Of a DNA stretch of 64,000 bases, positions 24,901 to 35,600 are shown piece after piece. The DNA is from Gordionus sp. m RMFG-2023 (lineage: Eukaryota > Nematomorpha > Gordioida > Chordodea > Parachordodidae): the NCBI RefSeq assembly GCF_954871325.1, contig NC_088776.1, positions 51,850,569 to 51,914,568 on the forward strand, written 5' to 3'. Below the pieces are notes generated by a model. The model was not told where the DNA came from. It was given only the letters and a program-made list of their open reading frames with translations, and searched no databases. The position numbers and the translations under genes are program-made. Positions within the stretch are counted from its first letter, which is position 1, and each line of letters starts with the position of its first letter.

Positions 24901-24993
24901 AAATGGGGTTATTTATAACAAACAAATTATTACCTGTGGCGTATCCAAACATAATCCCTTGGTCGCCAGCGCCGATATTCAATTCGTCCCTTC
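15858..24993 (-). CDS. MAT: S-adenosylmethionine synthase (methionine adenosyltransferase), 5'-partial, alternative last exons
   Basis: The enzyme makes S-adenosylmethionine from ATP and methionine in the cytosol. Exons in transcription order are 24934-24993, 24660-24778, 23500-23718, 22778-22960 and 22479-22612, then a last exon at 19317-19419 or 15858-15957. Every junction has GT-AG borders and matching phase. Conserved motifs: GAGDQG with MFGYATDE (first two exons), [27 protein letters not shown] and GEFILGGPM. These are followed by [48 protein letters not shown] and [18 protein letters not shown] and GGGAFSGKD are the family's substrate and ATP-binding signatures. About 270 of the usual roughly 395 residues are present. 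The missing N-terminal part, with the GHPDK motif, was not seen up to 32650 and may lie in or beyond the assembly gap at 28959. The product shares no operon-like link with neighbours. Confidence 0.95.
16970..17120 (+). mobile_element. MITE family copy sharing the ATCTATGAGCAAAATCT core
   Basis: The copy contains TAGATGTCCAAACCTTTCTA, then ACCATCTATGAGCAAAATCT, and ends in CCAGCCATTTAACAAAC. It aligns over about 150 bp with 59110-59276 and, in reverse, with 8030-8175. The left terminal repeat is eroded. Confidence 0.6.
17668..18328. mobile_element. hAT-like MITE with near-perfect 8-bp target duplication, 661 bp
   Basis: The left end begins TAGGACTGTGG and the right end finishes AAGCCCTA. The flanks AACTTAAT (17660-17667) and AACTCAAT (18329-18336) match at 7 of 8 bases. 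Blocks of ATCGGATCGG lie just inside both ends. Its interior, for example AAATGAGAATATTAACTTAT, reappears in reverse orientation in the element at 35788-36154. It sits between the two alternative last exons of the methionine adenosyltransferase gene. Confidence 0.7.
19317..19419 (-). CDS. Proximal alternative last exon of methionine adenosyltransferase
   Basis: The acceptor (actacag) is followed by one base finishing the Arg codon, then 33 codons and TAA. The peptide begins [19 protein letters not shown] and ends [11 protein letters not shown]. The tail FPWE.-KKL is closer to the usual family ending than the distal exon's, while the segment before FGHFG is more changed. It has its own stop, so it can only be used as a terminal exon instead of 15858-15957. 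Both copies are open and splice-compatible, so neither looks like a pseudo-exon. Confidence 0.85.
20646..21495 (+). mobile_element. hAT-derived element, 850 bp, with perfect 8-bp target duplication
   Basis: The terminal inverted repeats are TTGAGGTCTGCATTGGGC at the left and GCCCAATGCAGACCTCTA at the right, matching at 17 of 18 positions. The flanking duplication GTTGGAAC is perfect (20638-20645 and 21496-21503). Inside both ends are G/C-rich blocks (GGCCCGCCCGCCCACG and GGGCCGGCGGG types). A transposase C-terminal fragment occupies about 20910-21090. An internally deleted hAT element that kept its ends and a piece of its gene explains all of this. Confidence 0.88.
20888..21145 (+). pseudogene. 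hAT transposase C-terminal dimerisation (hATC) fragment
   Basis: The frame contains [20 protein letters not shown] followed by [14 protein letters not shown]. This is the conserved hATC pattern: L-A-R[20 protein letters not shown]. Upstream RNase-H-fold domains are absent and the frame ends in A+T-rich sequence, so it is a remnant carried inside the 850-bp element rather than a working gene. The ATG-like start of the open frame has no support. Confidence 0.8.
23004..23120. repeat. One-ended GTAAC-type hAT element fragment
   Basis: TAGTGCTGTAAAGTAACG is followed by repeated GTAAC/GTTAC words, for example AACGTCGTTACC and GGTAACGAGTAACGC. It resembles the left part of the element at 4825-5776. 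No right end was found; it lies in the intron between exons 22778-22960 and 23500-23718. Confidence 0.5.
23719..24659. other. Intron of the methionine adenosyltransferase gene
   Basis: Plain A+T-rich intron with one 31-bp direct duplication at 24121-24178. No exon or element was recognised otherwise. Confidence 0.6.
24121..24178. repeat. Two direct copies of a 31-bp unit
   Basis: TTTATCTGAAGGGTAAAAAT occurs twice, about 31 bp apart. Confidence 0.75.
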
Positions 24994-25129
24994 CTATTTT
25001 ATTTTAGAAAAAATAAAATTTGTTTTAATTTAAAAAAAAAAAAAATCATTACTACACATTAGAGATGGCGAAGTTTTTTAATCACTCATAAAAAAAATCA
25101 TTACGAAGGGCAGGAAAACTTATGTAAAA

Positions 25130-25215
25130 TATTTCACGGGTCGACCGGGTAAAAGTTATTAAGGGTTGAGCCGGGCCGAATCTTTCAAAAGTTGCATCAG
25201 ATAACTTGGGAGCCA
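25130..25215. repeat. C/G-rich dispersed repeat fragment
   Basis: CGGGTCGACCGGG and GAGCCGGGCCGAA are the same kind of blocks found in the hAT-like small elements of this window. No ends were seen. Confidence 0.4.
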
Positions 25216-26423
25216 AGCAGCCCTCTATTATAAATGCATATCGGTTAACTGTTTCATTTCACAAATATTGTATTTTTTGTAAATACTTTATTCTATTTAA
25301 AAATGTAATAGATATCTAATTATTATACCTAAAAAAATTTTACAATGGTAGCTTAATTGTTTTTCTGAAAAAAGAAGTATAATTAATCTGGAAAATCTAT
25401 TTTATTTTATTTTTTTAAAAAAAAATTTCCCAACCTTGTTTGTAAAGTCTTCAACTTTGTGGACTAAAATATTAAAAAACTTTGAAGGATAAATTATACC
25501 ATCTCTTCTTGATATTCGAGAAATATTCTGAATATATATAAGAATCTTCTTGTTTTTTTAAGAGTGTATACTTTATTTTTTGATCAATAAATTCATCAAA
25601 TGAATTGTTTATTCATTTATTTTAATACCTTTTCATTTCATGTTTTTATATCATTTCAAGTTATCAATAAAACTTATCGATTTCATTTTTAAATATTTTT
25701 ATTGATTATTTATTACCTTTCAAAAGCACCGAGAATTATTTATCAAATCGCAAGTGTTAAATAAAGGGGTTTTTAAAAAAAAAATTATAATTTTTACAAC
25801 TAAAAATGTTCAGGTCCAGCAATTAACTTAATACAAATTGTTTTATCAGAAAGTATTTGTTCTCCAATTAACCTTTTTATAATGTCTATATTATGATTAT
25901 TAAAAATAGTGTTGACCAGATTTGATGAAAAACATTTCATATTTTTCAATTTATTTGAAAATAAAATTATTTGGCTTGCAAAAAATTGTCAAAATATATC
26001 AATTTTTATAAGTTAAATGATTTTATTTACAAAAGAATTAAAATTTATGGAAATGTTTTCCATTAAATCTGCACAACCCTATATATTGAGAAAAATTATA
26101 AATTACAACAAAGTATGTCATTAAAAGCAGTTTACCAAACAAGGTACGGTACGCATTAGCATTAATTAAATGTTAAAGGTAAATCTTCGTTCGTAAATTT
26201 ATTAGGTTTATCATTGATATAGGGGCAGGTCGGGTTGTGAAGAGATTTGATGTAATGTTTCCTACTCACAAATTCTTCCGGATATTGAAAGATCTGTAAG
26301 TGGGACAACGATTTACTATCGTGTTAATAGCCAAATATATCTGGAATCTATCAGGATGCTATATTAATCTTTACTTCCTTCAAACTTAATTAAATTAAAC
26401 CAGAGACTTCTGTCCGGGGGCTT

Positions 26424-26560
26424 AAGGATATGACGCCATACGGTCATTGAAATTGATAGGGTGTGAAAAGTTATTAAGAGATATATGGTCATTGAAAATG
26501 ATGAGACGCGGAATGTTATTAAGAAAACGCTACCGTCATTCGAAAAAAATAGGAAAGTTT
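26424..26560. repeat. Degenerate direct repeat, unit about 53 bp, three copies
   Basis: The pattern GGTCATTGAAAATGAT followed by GTTATTAAGA recurs three times with decreasing match. A CAGAGACTT motif at 26401 just upstream resembles a hAT terminus. Confidence 0.5.
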
Positions 26561-27171
26561 AGATAATTTTGATCTGAATTTTTTTTCTTCTATTATTGTT
26601 GATTTAAGGGGGCAGAAAGAGTAGGGTAAAATTTGTTTAAAAACTCTCATTACTTTCATTGGGCCATTTTATATATAGTACTCTCTCAACCTTGTTTTAC
26701 AATATATGTATGCGTCGAAAGTAAACGTCAAAAAAAAGAATATCTGATCATTTTTTACAATGATAAAAAGATAAAGATTAATTTCAGAAATATATTAGTA
26801 TTTGGTTCCGGGCATTTTAAAAATTTCGTGTTATAATAGTAAGCCTAAAACGAATTATTCGTTATTCAATTCGCATTTTACGATTAAGATAATGAAAAAA
26901 AATATTCGTCGAATAATAGTCTTTTTATTATTCGAAATTATTCGTATTTGGAATTTTTGGACATTTAATTTTCGTAAGTGAAAAATAATCAATTTTTTCA
27001 TGGCAAGCGGAAGATAATTCCCCGAATTCTGAGGAAGGGAATTATATTTGAATATTTTTTTTACCAAAGGCATGTTGAACGGATTAGTATATTTTATTCA
27101 TTCTTTATTTGGATCGAGACGGTTACATTTGGGTTATAATTATATATTTTTAGAATCGTAATTTTCGGAAA

Positions 27172-27290
27172 GCGTCTGTAGCCTAGTCAATAAGAACGTG
27201 ACTTGCCAATCTTATAGTTTTGGGTTCACTAGTAAGGATAATATATAGTAGATCGGAGATGCTCATGTGATTTTACCATTAAAAATGGAT
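27172..27290 (+). mobile_element. tRNA-derived SINE-like copy
   Basis: TAGCCTAGTCAA resembles a Pol III A box, and GGGTTCACTAG about 44 bp later a weak B box. These are followed by TAGATCGGAGATGCTCATG and an A/T-rich tail. A second copy of the same design is at 43709-43872, sharing the CCTAGTC head, the GGGTT B-box region and the TAGATCG...CGTGATT/CATGTGATT tail. This suggests a tRNA-headed SINE family. Confidence 0.5.
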
Positions 27291-27734
27291 TTTATTGCAT
27301 TCTAAAAAATAATTTGTCAATAAAATTTTTCTATGTCGACTTGCCAGTGAACTTACTACGGGAATTTTTTTCCGCAAAATTATCTTCCGTGATTCAAATT
27401 ACCTACGGGTTAAATAATTTAGGTCTTTTTTCCTTTTGCATGTTATTTATTATAATTTCATTTTCTGAACTAAAATTTATTATAAAGATTGAAAAGAAGG
27501 AAACAAAATAGAACATATTGAATTAAATATGCATAATTATTCAATTAATTTTTTAAAAAAATATTATGCATATATTAATTGATTAACGTATTATTCCGCT
27601 GTTTCTCTATTGAATTTTCAAAGTAAACCTGGATAAGAGATAACGCTAAGGTTAAAATTTTTAAAGTATTGAAAGATATTTGTAGAAATGACAATGAATC
27701 TGGAAATGTTTGTGGTGATGCATAAAATCAGAGA

Positions 27735-27990
27735 TCTCGATGGGCCTTAATATTTTGGTCAACCCCAGCCCAAGCCCGTCGTAAAAATTTTTAGTCCAGG
27801 CCCTGTTCATATATAAAAAATTCCCAGGCTAATAATAAGTTTCAAAACCCGACCCAAGTCCATAGCCAAAAATTTAATTTATCGTATTTAATAAAAATAA
27901 ACAATATTTAAGTGTATTAAAAAACACAGGCCGGACGGAAAATAACCAGGCCCATGTATCGCGGGCGGGCTCATGAATATCCCTGATCCA
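27735..27990. repeat. C/G-rich dispersed repeat with CAGAGATC end
   Basis: CAGAGATCTCGATGGGCC begins the block; inner words are CCCCAGCCCAAGCCCG and GCGGGCGGGCTCATG. It looks like the left end of a hAT-type element. A further CCCGCCC-rich patch at 28190-28560 ending CACCAGCCTATTACAAAC may be its other side. Confidence 0.45.
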
Positions 27991-28958
27991 GATCTATCAT
28001 ATCAAAATCAATTACCTTCTAATCAATCTGAAGCTGAACCTGTTGTAAGACGAAAAAATCCTGACAAATGAAATCATTATGTTTATAATCTTTGCGCCTT
28101 GCTCAATTTTTTTAAATGTTTCTTAATGGCCTATCAATGAAAAAGAAATATTTTATATCAAAAATTTCATAATGAAAAATATTTTCAGACTGCAAAGAAC
28201 CAATTTTCAATCCGAACGCACGCCTATAATTTTTTTCAAAAAATTCGCCCGCCCATTTATTTAAGAATTATTTGATTGGTTAGTTTGCATCTTTATCTAT
28301 CTTTTTTGTCAAAATTTTACTTTTTTGGTAAAAACACTTATGTAACTTTTATGCATAAAAAATATGATTTGAAATTACAAATTTTAAAAAAAAATTTTTT
28401 AATTTTATGATCATAAAAGATTTTTTGCTCTAAATTTTAAAAAATCTTCAAACAGAAAATAAATTTAATTCGCTAGTACCCATTGTTTTAATACATTTTT
28501 TACTCACCCGCCAGCACAATGTTTAAATCCTTTAGCTCGCCCACCAGCCTATTACAAACTTCTAGTGAATATCCTATATAAATTTTATCAAATTAAAGTC
28601 AATATTTTAGTATTAATTTCATAAACTATTATTTAAAAATTTATATAATTTTTCCAAAGGTCATAAAAATCATAAAAATGGTAGTTAACTTTAAAATGCA
28701 ACAATATTATAAATTCATAATTTAAAGCATAAAGAATAAATGTAAATTTATTAAATTTCTATATTTTTTTAAAAAAATCAATAAATCACTGGCTGTAAGA
28801 TGGCATTCAACCAGAGTTTGAAATGCTTCTTCAAAATAAAAAATCTTCAAGGCTTTTGATCTCTGAAGATTTTCTTATATAAAGATTTTTATGAAAATGC
28901 TCGAACAAGTTTTTTGATCAAATTTTACCTAAAATTCCAAGGTAAAAAATCTCTCTTA

Positions 28959-28968
28959 NNNNNNNNNN
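28959..28968. other. Assembly gap (10 Ns)
   Basis: The only undetermined bases in the window are here. They precede a tandem duplication by about 20 bp, a common place for an assembler to stop. The true gap length is unknown. Confidence 0.99.
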
Positions 28969-28989
28969 TAAACTAATATCAGAATTTAT

Positions 28990-31341
28990 TATGTTGGATA
29001 AATTGATAAAAAATAAAAACACTAAAAATCTTTGGAAGAAATAATTATGCAAATATATTGAAACCTGGAGTTATTTACACGGTAATGCCATATTAGAAAT
29101 GAAACATTTTCTAACTATAAAATAATAACCAGAATGATATGATGAAACAATTAAGATTTTATATATTGTCGCACCACCTTGCTATATTATATCTTAAAAT
29201 AATAGTAGTTTGTAATAATATCAAAAATACACTTGTATTAAAAATTTAACTCAAGACTGTTTTTCGAAAAAGAAAAAAATATCTTTCCTAAAAACACGTA
29301 AAAAAAGAGAAGAAAAGATATCAAATTTATTACATCTATTGCAGGATGAATAATAAAATGTTTAATTTTAAAAATCATATATAACTAAATAGATGGCGTT
29401 AAATACTTGAATGCAATTTGTTATTATATTTATTATCAAAACCATTTATGAGTAAAATTTATTATAATATTAACTGTAGTATATTATATAACTGTCAAAT
29501 ACGTCTATAAAAGTGGCATTATATCTAATATTTTATAAACAACTGTATATAGTAGAGGATTATAAACCTTATGTCTACTTACTTTTTATAAAGAAATCTC
29601 TTATACTTATTTGGACCTTGAAAACATTTTTAAGATATGATAATAAAATTTCAAAATAAATATACAGTTGATTAATCATTTTGAACTCAGCTAATTACAA
29701 TATTAAATTTGTTAATTTTCAAATAATATATGATTATATTTATTTAATTAGGGTTAAATAATAATTTAAATAATAAATGTCAATTAAATTTCAACTGTTA
29801 AAGCTAAATTAATATTTAGTGCATTATTGATATTACATTTTTAATACAGAATTTGATTGCAAGCTGACATAGTGAAAATATAATTTATATGCAATCCAAT
29901 GATACATTGTATTAATCTAATCTAATAATTAAAATAATATTCATTTAATAAAAATTTAAATAGTCTTATTAAATTCTAAATAATAAAATTATATCTATAT
30001 ATTACTTAATGGAATTATAAAAGAAATCATTCAGTGGGCAATCAAAAAAATTTATTTTTAGTTCAAAGGGATATTAAGGAGCCATTTAAAAAAAAATTTT
30101 GCTTCAGGGGGCTATTCAAATTTTTCAAGGGGCTCGAGCCCCTGCGTTCCCTCCCCCTAGCGACGCGACTGGTTAGATAAATTGATAAAACAAAAACAAT
30201 AATAATCTTTAGAAGAAATTATGCAAATATATTGAAGTTTTGAGTTATTTACACGGCAAGGATGCTATATAAGAAATGTAACATTTTGTAGCTATAAAAT
30301 AAGAACCAGAGTGATATGATGAAAGTAATTAAGATTATATATATTATGGTCGCACCACCTCTAGTTGGTATATTACATATCAAAATAATAATAGATTGTA
30401 ATAATATCAAAAATATCGTATTAAAAATTTAACTCAAAACTGTTTTTCAAAGAAGATAAAAAATAGCTTTCCTAAAAACACGTAAAAAAAGAGAAGAAAA
30501 GATATCTAATTTATTACATCCATTGTGGGATGAATAATAAGACGTTTATTTTAATAATATTTTAAACAAATAGATGGCGTTAAGTATTAGAATGCAAATT
30601 GTTACTTAAATTTATTATCGATAGCATTTATTATTAAAATTTTAAAATTTTTAACTGTAATATATTATATAACTGTCAAATATGTCTGTAAAAGTGGCAT
30701 TTTACCTAATATTTTATAAATAATTATATATTAAAAAGGATTATAAACTATTTATCTACTTACTTTTTATAAATAAATATCTTATACTCATTTGGATTTG
30801 GAACTTGTTAATAATTTTAGAAAGAGACATAATAATTAAATTTAAAAATCAAAATGTAGTTGATTAGTGATTTAGAACTCGGCTAATGGCAATATTAAAT
30901 TTGTTAATTTTCAATTAATAAATGAGAATATTTATTTAATTAAGGTTATATAATAACCTTAATAATATAAGTCAATTAAGCTTCAACTGTTAATGCTAAA
31001 TTAATATTTAGTGAGTGATATTGATATATTTTTAACACAGAATTTGATTGCAAGACAGAGTGAACATATAATTTATATATACAATCTAATCTAATAATTA
31101 AAATAGTATTCATTTAATAAAAAATGATAGAGTTTTATTTATTTTTAAATAATAAAATTAAATCTATATATTACTCAATAGAATTATAAAAGAAATCGTT
31201 CAGGGGACATTTAAAAATATTTATTTTTAGTTTAAGGGGATATTAAGGAGCAATTTAAAAAAATATTTTTTGCTTCAGGGGGCTATTCAAATTTTTCAGG
31301 GGGCTCGAGCCCTTGCGCGCTCCCTTCTAATGACGCCACTG
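28990..31341. repeat. Tandem duplication of a 1.17-kb repeat unit
   Basis: Copy 1 (about 28990-30170) and copy 2 (30171-31341) align along their whole length. Shared words include GATAAATTGATAAAA, TGAGTTATTTACACGG/GAGTTATTTACACGG and ACACGTAAAAAAAGAGAAG. AATAGATGGCGTTAA and GGGCTATTCAAATTTTTCA are also shared. Each copy ends in GGCTCGAGCCC...GACGC(G/C)ACTG, read inward CAGTGGCGTC, which is a common hAT-type terminus. The copies differ at many positions and by small indels, so the event is old. No protein frame is present. Confidence 0.8.
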
Positions 31342-31684
31342 CCTTTCTTATTTTCTAATTTCTCTATGTTATTATTTATTTATTTTTTACTTTCCAATAA
31401 TAATACCCAATTAATATTAATTAATTTTTTTACATAACTTATTTATTACTAATCAAATTAATTCTAAAATTCATTAACCATTTTAATTACTTATAATAAT
31501 TATCTTGATATCATAAATTTATTTTTTATTTAAATTTATTACCTGGTCACTTAAATTTAAAAAAAAAACAAAACAATTATATGAATTTAATATTAAATTT
31601 ATTAAATAAAATAATTAAGTATTTTTAGAAGAAGGACCTTTTTTTTATTCTTATATTTTTTTCTTCCACTCATTACTAACATAT

Positions 31685-31835
31685 ATAAATGGCTCGGGTG
31701 TAGTTCCACCCTCATATACTTCATATCTGGGTTACGAGGTTTGTTGGTATCCTTGAGAAAAAAAATTGGCATAATTATATGTAGGATGGGCCTTCTTATA
31801 ATTCACGTACGCTCACCTCTGCGCAGCTCTATGAC
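31685..31835. other. GC-richer unclassified patch
   Basis: GGCTCGGGTGTAGTTCCACC to CTCACCTCTGCGCAGCTC is noticeably less A+T-rich than its surroundings. No open frame with family resemblance, no clear Pol III boxes and no terminal repeats were found. It may be a fragment of a dispersed repeat. Confidence 0.3.
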
Positions 31836-31861
31836 CAATGTGCTAATAAAGATAAAAATTA

Positions 31862-31970
31862 ACTAAATATTGTATTTATTACAAAGTTTGAAGGTAAATA
31901 TATTTATAGATGATAAATAGTTTTATAAAAAACAGTAAATATATTTATAGATGATAAATATTTTTGTAAA
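31862..31970. repeat. Two direct copies of a roughly 47-bp unit
   Basis: GTAAATATATTTATAGATGA occurs twice, followed by TAAATA(G/T)TTTT(A/G)TAAAAAACA in both. Confidence 0.75.
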
Positions 31971-32650
31971 AAACACAAGCTAATTTTTAATAAATAAATT
32001 ATCAATTTTCATAATTGCTAAAAATCGGATAATTGCGAAATTTTTAAATATTTTGGTCCCAAGCTATCGTAACTAAACGGTTTTGAGTATAATAGGGTGT
32101 GCAATATAAAATATTTTTTGAGCAAAGGGATAAATCTAGTAATTTTTATCCACTCATACAGACGCTGATATAATTCTATTAATTATTAAATCCAAGGAAT
32201 ACAAAGAGGAGAAGTTTGATAATGATAAGGATAGGGAAATGAATCATGGAAGGGATGATTGCATTCATGATAAATAAAAAATTATTGTTTAATATCTCTT
32301 CTAAGCAAGATTATATGATATTTTTAGTTTATATAAGAATCTATAAAATAATTATAGATGATTTTGAGCGGCATATAATATTTCTGATCACAATTCATTT
32401 AATGTAAGGATGAGTCAACATATAAATATAATTATAATTACAGCTCATGCAAAGGATAAAAAAGGCCCTAGGCTACTAACATTATAGTTAAGAGCCTCTA
32501 AATTTTGGTTTTTAGGTAAGATTGTTTTTTTTAGCAATTTAATATTTAAATATCCTATAATTTCAAATTGTGCTTTAGAATGACATGTGTCGTTCACAGC
32601 TGTTATGCAATGCTGTTTGTCTCTATTTTTATAATAGTAAACACAAATTG

Positions 32651-35600
32651 ATGTCTTATAAAACTTTGGGTGAAAAACCTAAACCTTTTAAAATAGAAGA
32701 AGAAGGTGAACTTTATTACTTGGGATCAGAAGTATATCATTTCTTTTAAACATAAATTAATATGTACAAAGGTTGGCAATTATTTAAGACTATTTCGTGG
32801 ATCGTTATATAAGAAATATCCTTCTCTATGGAGAAGGATAGCTACTCTTGATGAAAAGAAACAATTATATAAATTGGGTAACCAAATATTGCCTGTTTTT
32901 TTAATAAAAGTTTTAATTAAAAAATATTTTACCTATATTATAAAAACTCTGTTTTAATGATATTTATAAACAAAAATAAATATTCAAATGGTGTAGGTAT
33001 CACTCAACATACCCTTGTGGTTAATATAACTTTGGTTAAGGCAAAAGAAGTTGATGATATTTTTGAAGGCAACGATATAAAATACAAAGCTGTCTCATTC
33101 AATAGTGGTCTTAATCCTAGTACTGCATTAGAAGGTGGAATTAATCCTAGGTTTTAGTTTATTCATTTTAAAACAAAATATTCTGTATCATACTAATAAG
33201 TTATTTCATCACTTACAAATATGTGTTGGCTATACCCAATTTTTCCCATAACTTCTTCAAATTATTTAAAGCTATTCTAGTGGATAGAGATAGATCCTAA
33301 ACTTTAATAAATCCATCCATTTAGAGAACACATCCTAATTAGTATATAATCCTCCCAATATATTTAAATAAATATATATGAAGTCTGCCAAGGTTATTTA
33401 GCTTTATTCCTATGATGTCCAATATTATGGTATAAATTACATGCCTACCCTTCCAATTCCCGATTTACCATTGGCTACCAGAATTACTCAGGTGCCCATT
33501 TTTTCATGTAATGCCCTGGTGTCTTACATGTAATAATGCCTTTCTCCTTAATTTTTGTGAAATTATTACCACATTCCCTTAGTACATCTATTTTTTTTAA
33601 AATCCTCACCCCTGTTGCCATTTTTTCCCTGATAAATATAATTTTGACCAACTTGCTATCCTTTACATGATGCAATGATAAATTTAATACGATCTAATTT
33701 AAAGAGTCATCAATCTTGGACCTTCATGGATTCTCAAAGGGAGGAGAGGGAAAATGCTTCTCCTTAAGGTCTCCCACAAATTCTTCCTCTGCTCCTAATT
33801 TTGATGAAGTATTGGGCAAACAATTCTCTCTTCCCTTCCTATATTTCAATTCAAGTTGAAATTTCCTAATACAAATAACTACCTTTTATAATATCAGAGA
33901 CAACAGAGCACTTGATTATCTTTCCTAAAAATATATTAAGTGGCAATAGTCAGCGTAAACGATAAATCTCTTTCCTAGCAAATATTCATGCACACAATCT
34001 AAACCAAAAATTACAGCCCAGCATTTCCTGTTAAATTACTTTATACTTTGTTTTCAAATTAACTCTTAGAAAGAAAAACAATGAGTCTCTCAATCCCATC
34101 CATAAAATGTAACAAAGCTCCTCCTCATCTACCAGATGCATCCAAAGTTAAGACAATAACTTACTGATAAAACAAACCAATGGGTACTTCTCCAATTTTA
34201 CGTTTCAAAGCTTCAAAAGCAATTTAGTTCTCCTCCTTAGTAAAGGTGACTGCCTTCTTCATCATGTCAATATAAAGGTACTGATATCTTTTATCAATTA
34301 AATGGTGATAGTTTATTATAAACTGTTGTGCCTCCAGTTTCGATTTTACAATCACCATTACCATAAATATTCTTGAAATCTTTTGCCAACAATTATACTT
34401 CTATGCCATTTATTCTATATCACAGATGCACCATTTCCATAATCCCATACTCTTTTCTCACCCTGCATGTAATCATTTATCTTGGATTTTTACCCAAACT
34501 TTCTTTAACAGTCTATTATATGTTTCTATCATTGCCCCTGTTATAAGCAGAGATGCACTGATACTACTCAGGATATCGTCAAATATCGGCATCAGCCAAT
34601 ATTTTAAATTTAACTAACCAGGGTCCGATACTCAATTAGTGCAAATCTATGTGAGGTTATATAATATTATTTAAAAAATTTTTTTTATTAGATTATTCTG
34701 GGTCGATTAAAAGAAACATGATGATTGATAAAAAAAAATCCAGAACTTATAAAAACCGGAACACACCTTAAAGAACTGATATGAATTTATAAAACGGAAT
34801 CGATATCAGTTAATTTTTTGGAGTAGCATGCTCAACCTTACCAATATATGATAATTTTTAATCTAATTAGTATAAATATAAATTTAGATACTATTGATAT
34901 CCTTAAATTTTTGTATTCAAAATTATATTTAAACAAAATATTAGGGAAAACAAAATTGGCAAAAGAAGTTCGGCTGTTAATTCTATGTTACTTTTCAACA
35001 ATCCTATCAATTCCACAATCATGCAAGGACCAAATCTTTTAGGTTAAATTTTAAAAGATATTTTAAAATAATGTGGAGATATTTCAGAGACCTGCAGGCC
35101 CGGCCCTAAGCCCTACCCTTGGGTTGGGCCAGACCATATATTTTAAATCGCCATTAACTATAAAAATTAAAAATAAATACATAATATTTTTAAACTAAGG
35201 GCGGGTTGGACCATGCAAATGGTACCTCTGCTGGTCTCTGAGATATTTACTAAATCTTTAAAACAAGCACACTTATAAGCTATATTATAATTAGAAACTA
35301 CATACAAAAAAAATTAAGTTATTTTTTCTAAAAACGATAAATATAATTAGCCATGAAAAGGAATAGCAATATTTTGCTAAGGTTCTTCCAAATTTTATGG
35401 TTCTAATTTTTTCCTTAGGTTTTCCTATCTTTTTTAGTGGTTTTATAAATTTGGTGTTTTGCCATGTTATAATTTTGATTAAAATGTTTGTTTAAAAAAA
35501 TTAAATATGGATAAAATTACATGTCATCATTGCCATAAATTATATAAAATAGAATCGTTAGTGTTATAGACACTTAGCTATTTATAAATATATAATATAA

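Larger units (their letters stand above)
24994..32650. other. Region between MAT and SNF5, with assembly gap
   Basis: The missing 5' exons of the minus-strand methionine adenosyltransferase gene and the promoter of the plus-strand SNF5 gene should both lie here. Neither could be pinned down. The segment holds C/G-rich dispersed repeats, a degenerate repeat array at 26424-26560 and a SINE-like copy at 27172-27290. It also holds the N gap and a 1.17-kb tandem duplication. A GC-richer patch at 31685-31835 is unclassified. Short frames at 26633, 26855 and 27314 look random. Confidence 0.4.

Noticed and set aside
27314-27511. Plus-strand 65-codon frame
   Set aside because: Same composition argument; it lies just 3' of a SINE-like copy and has no conserved motif.
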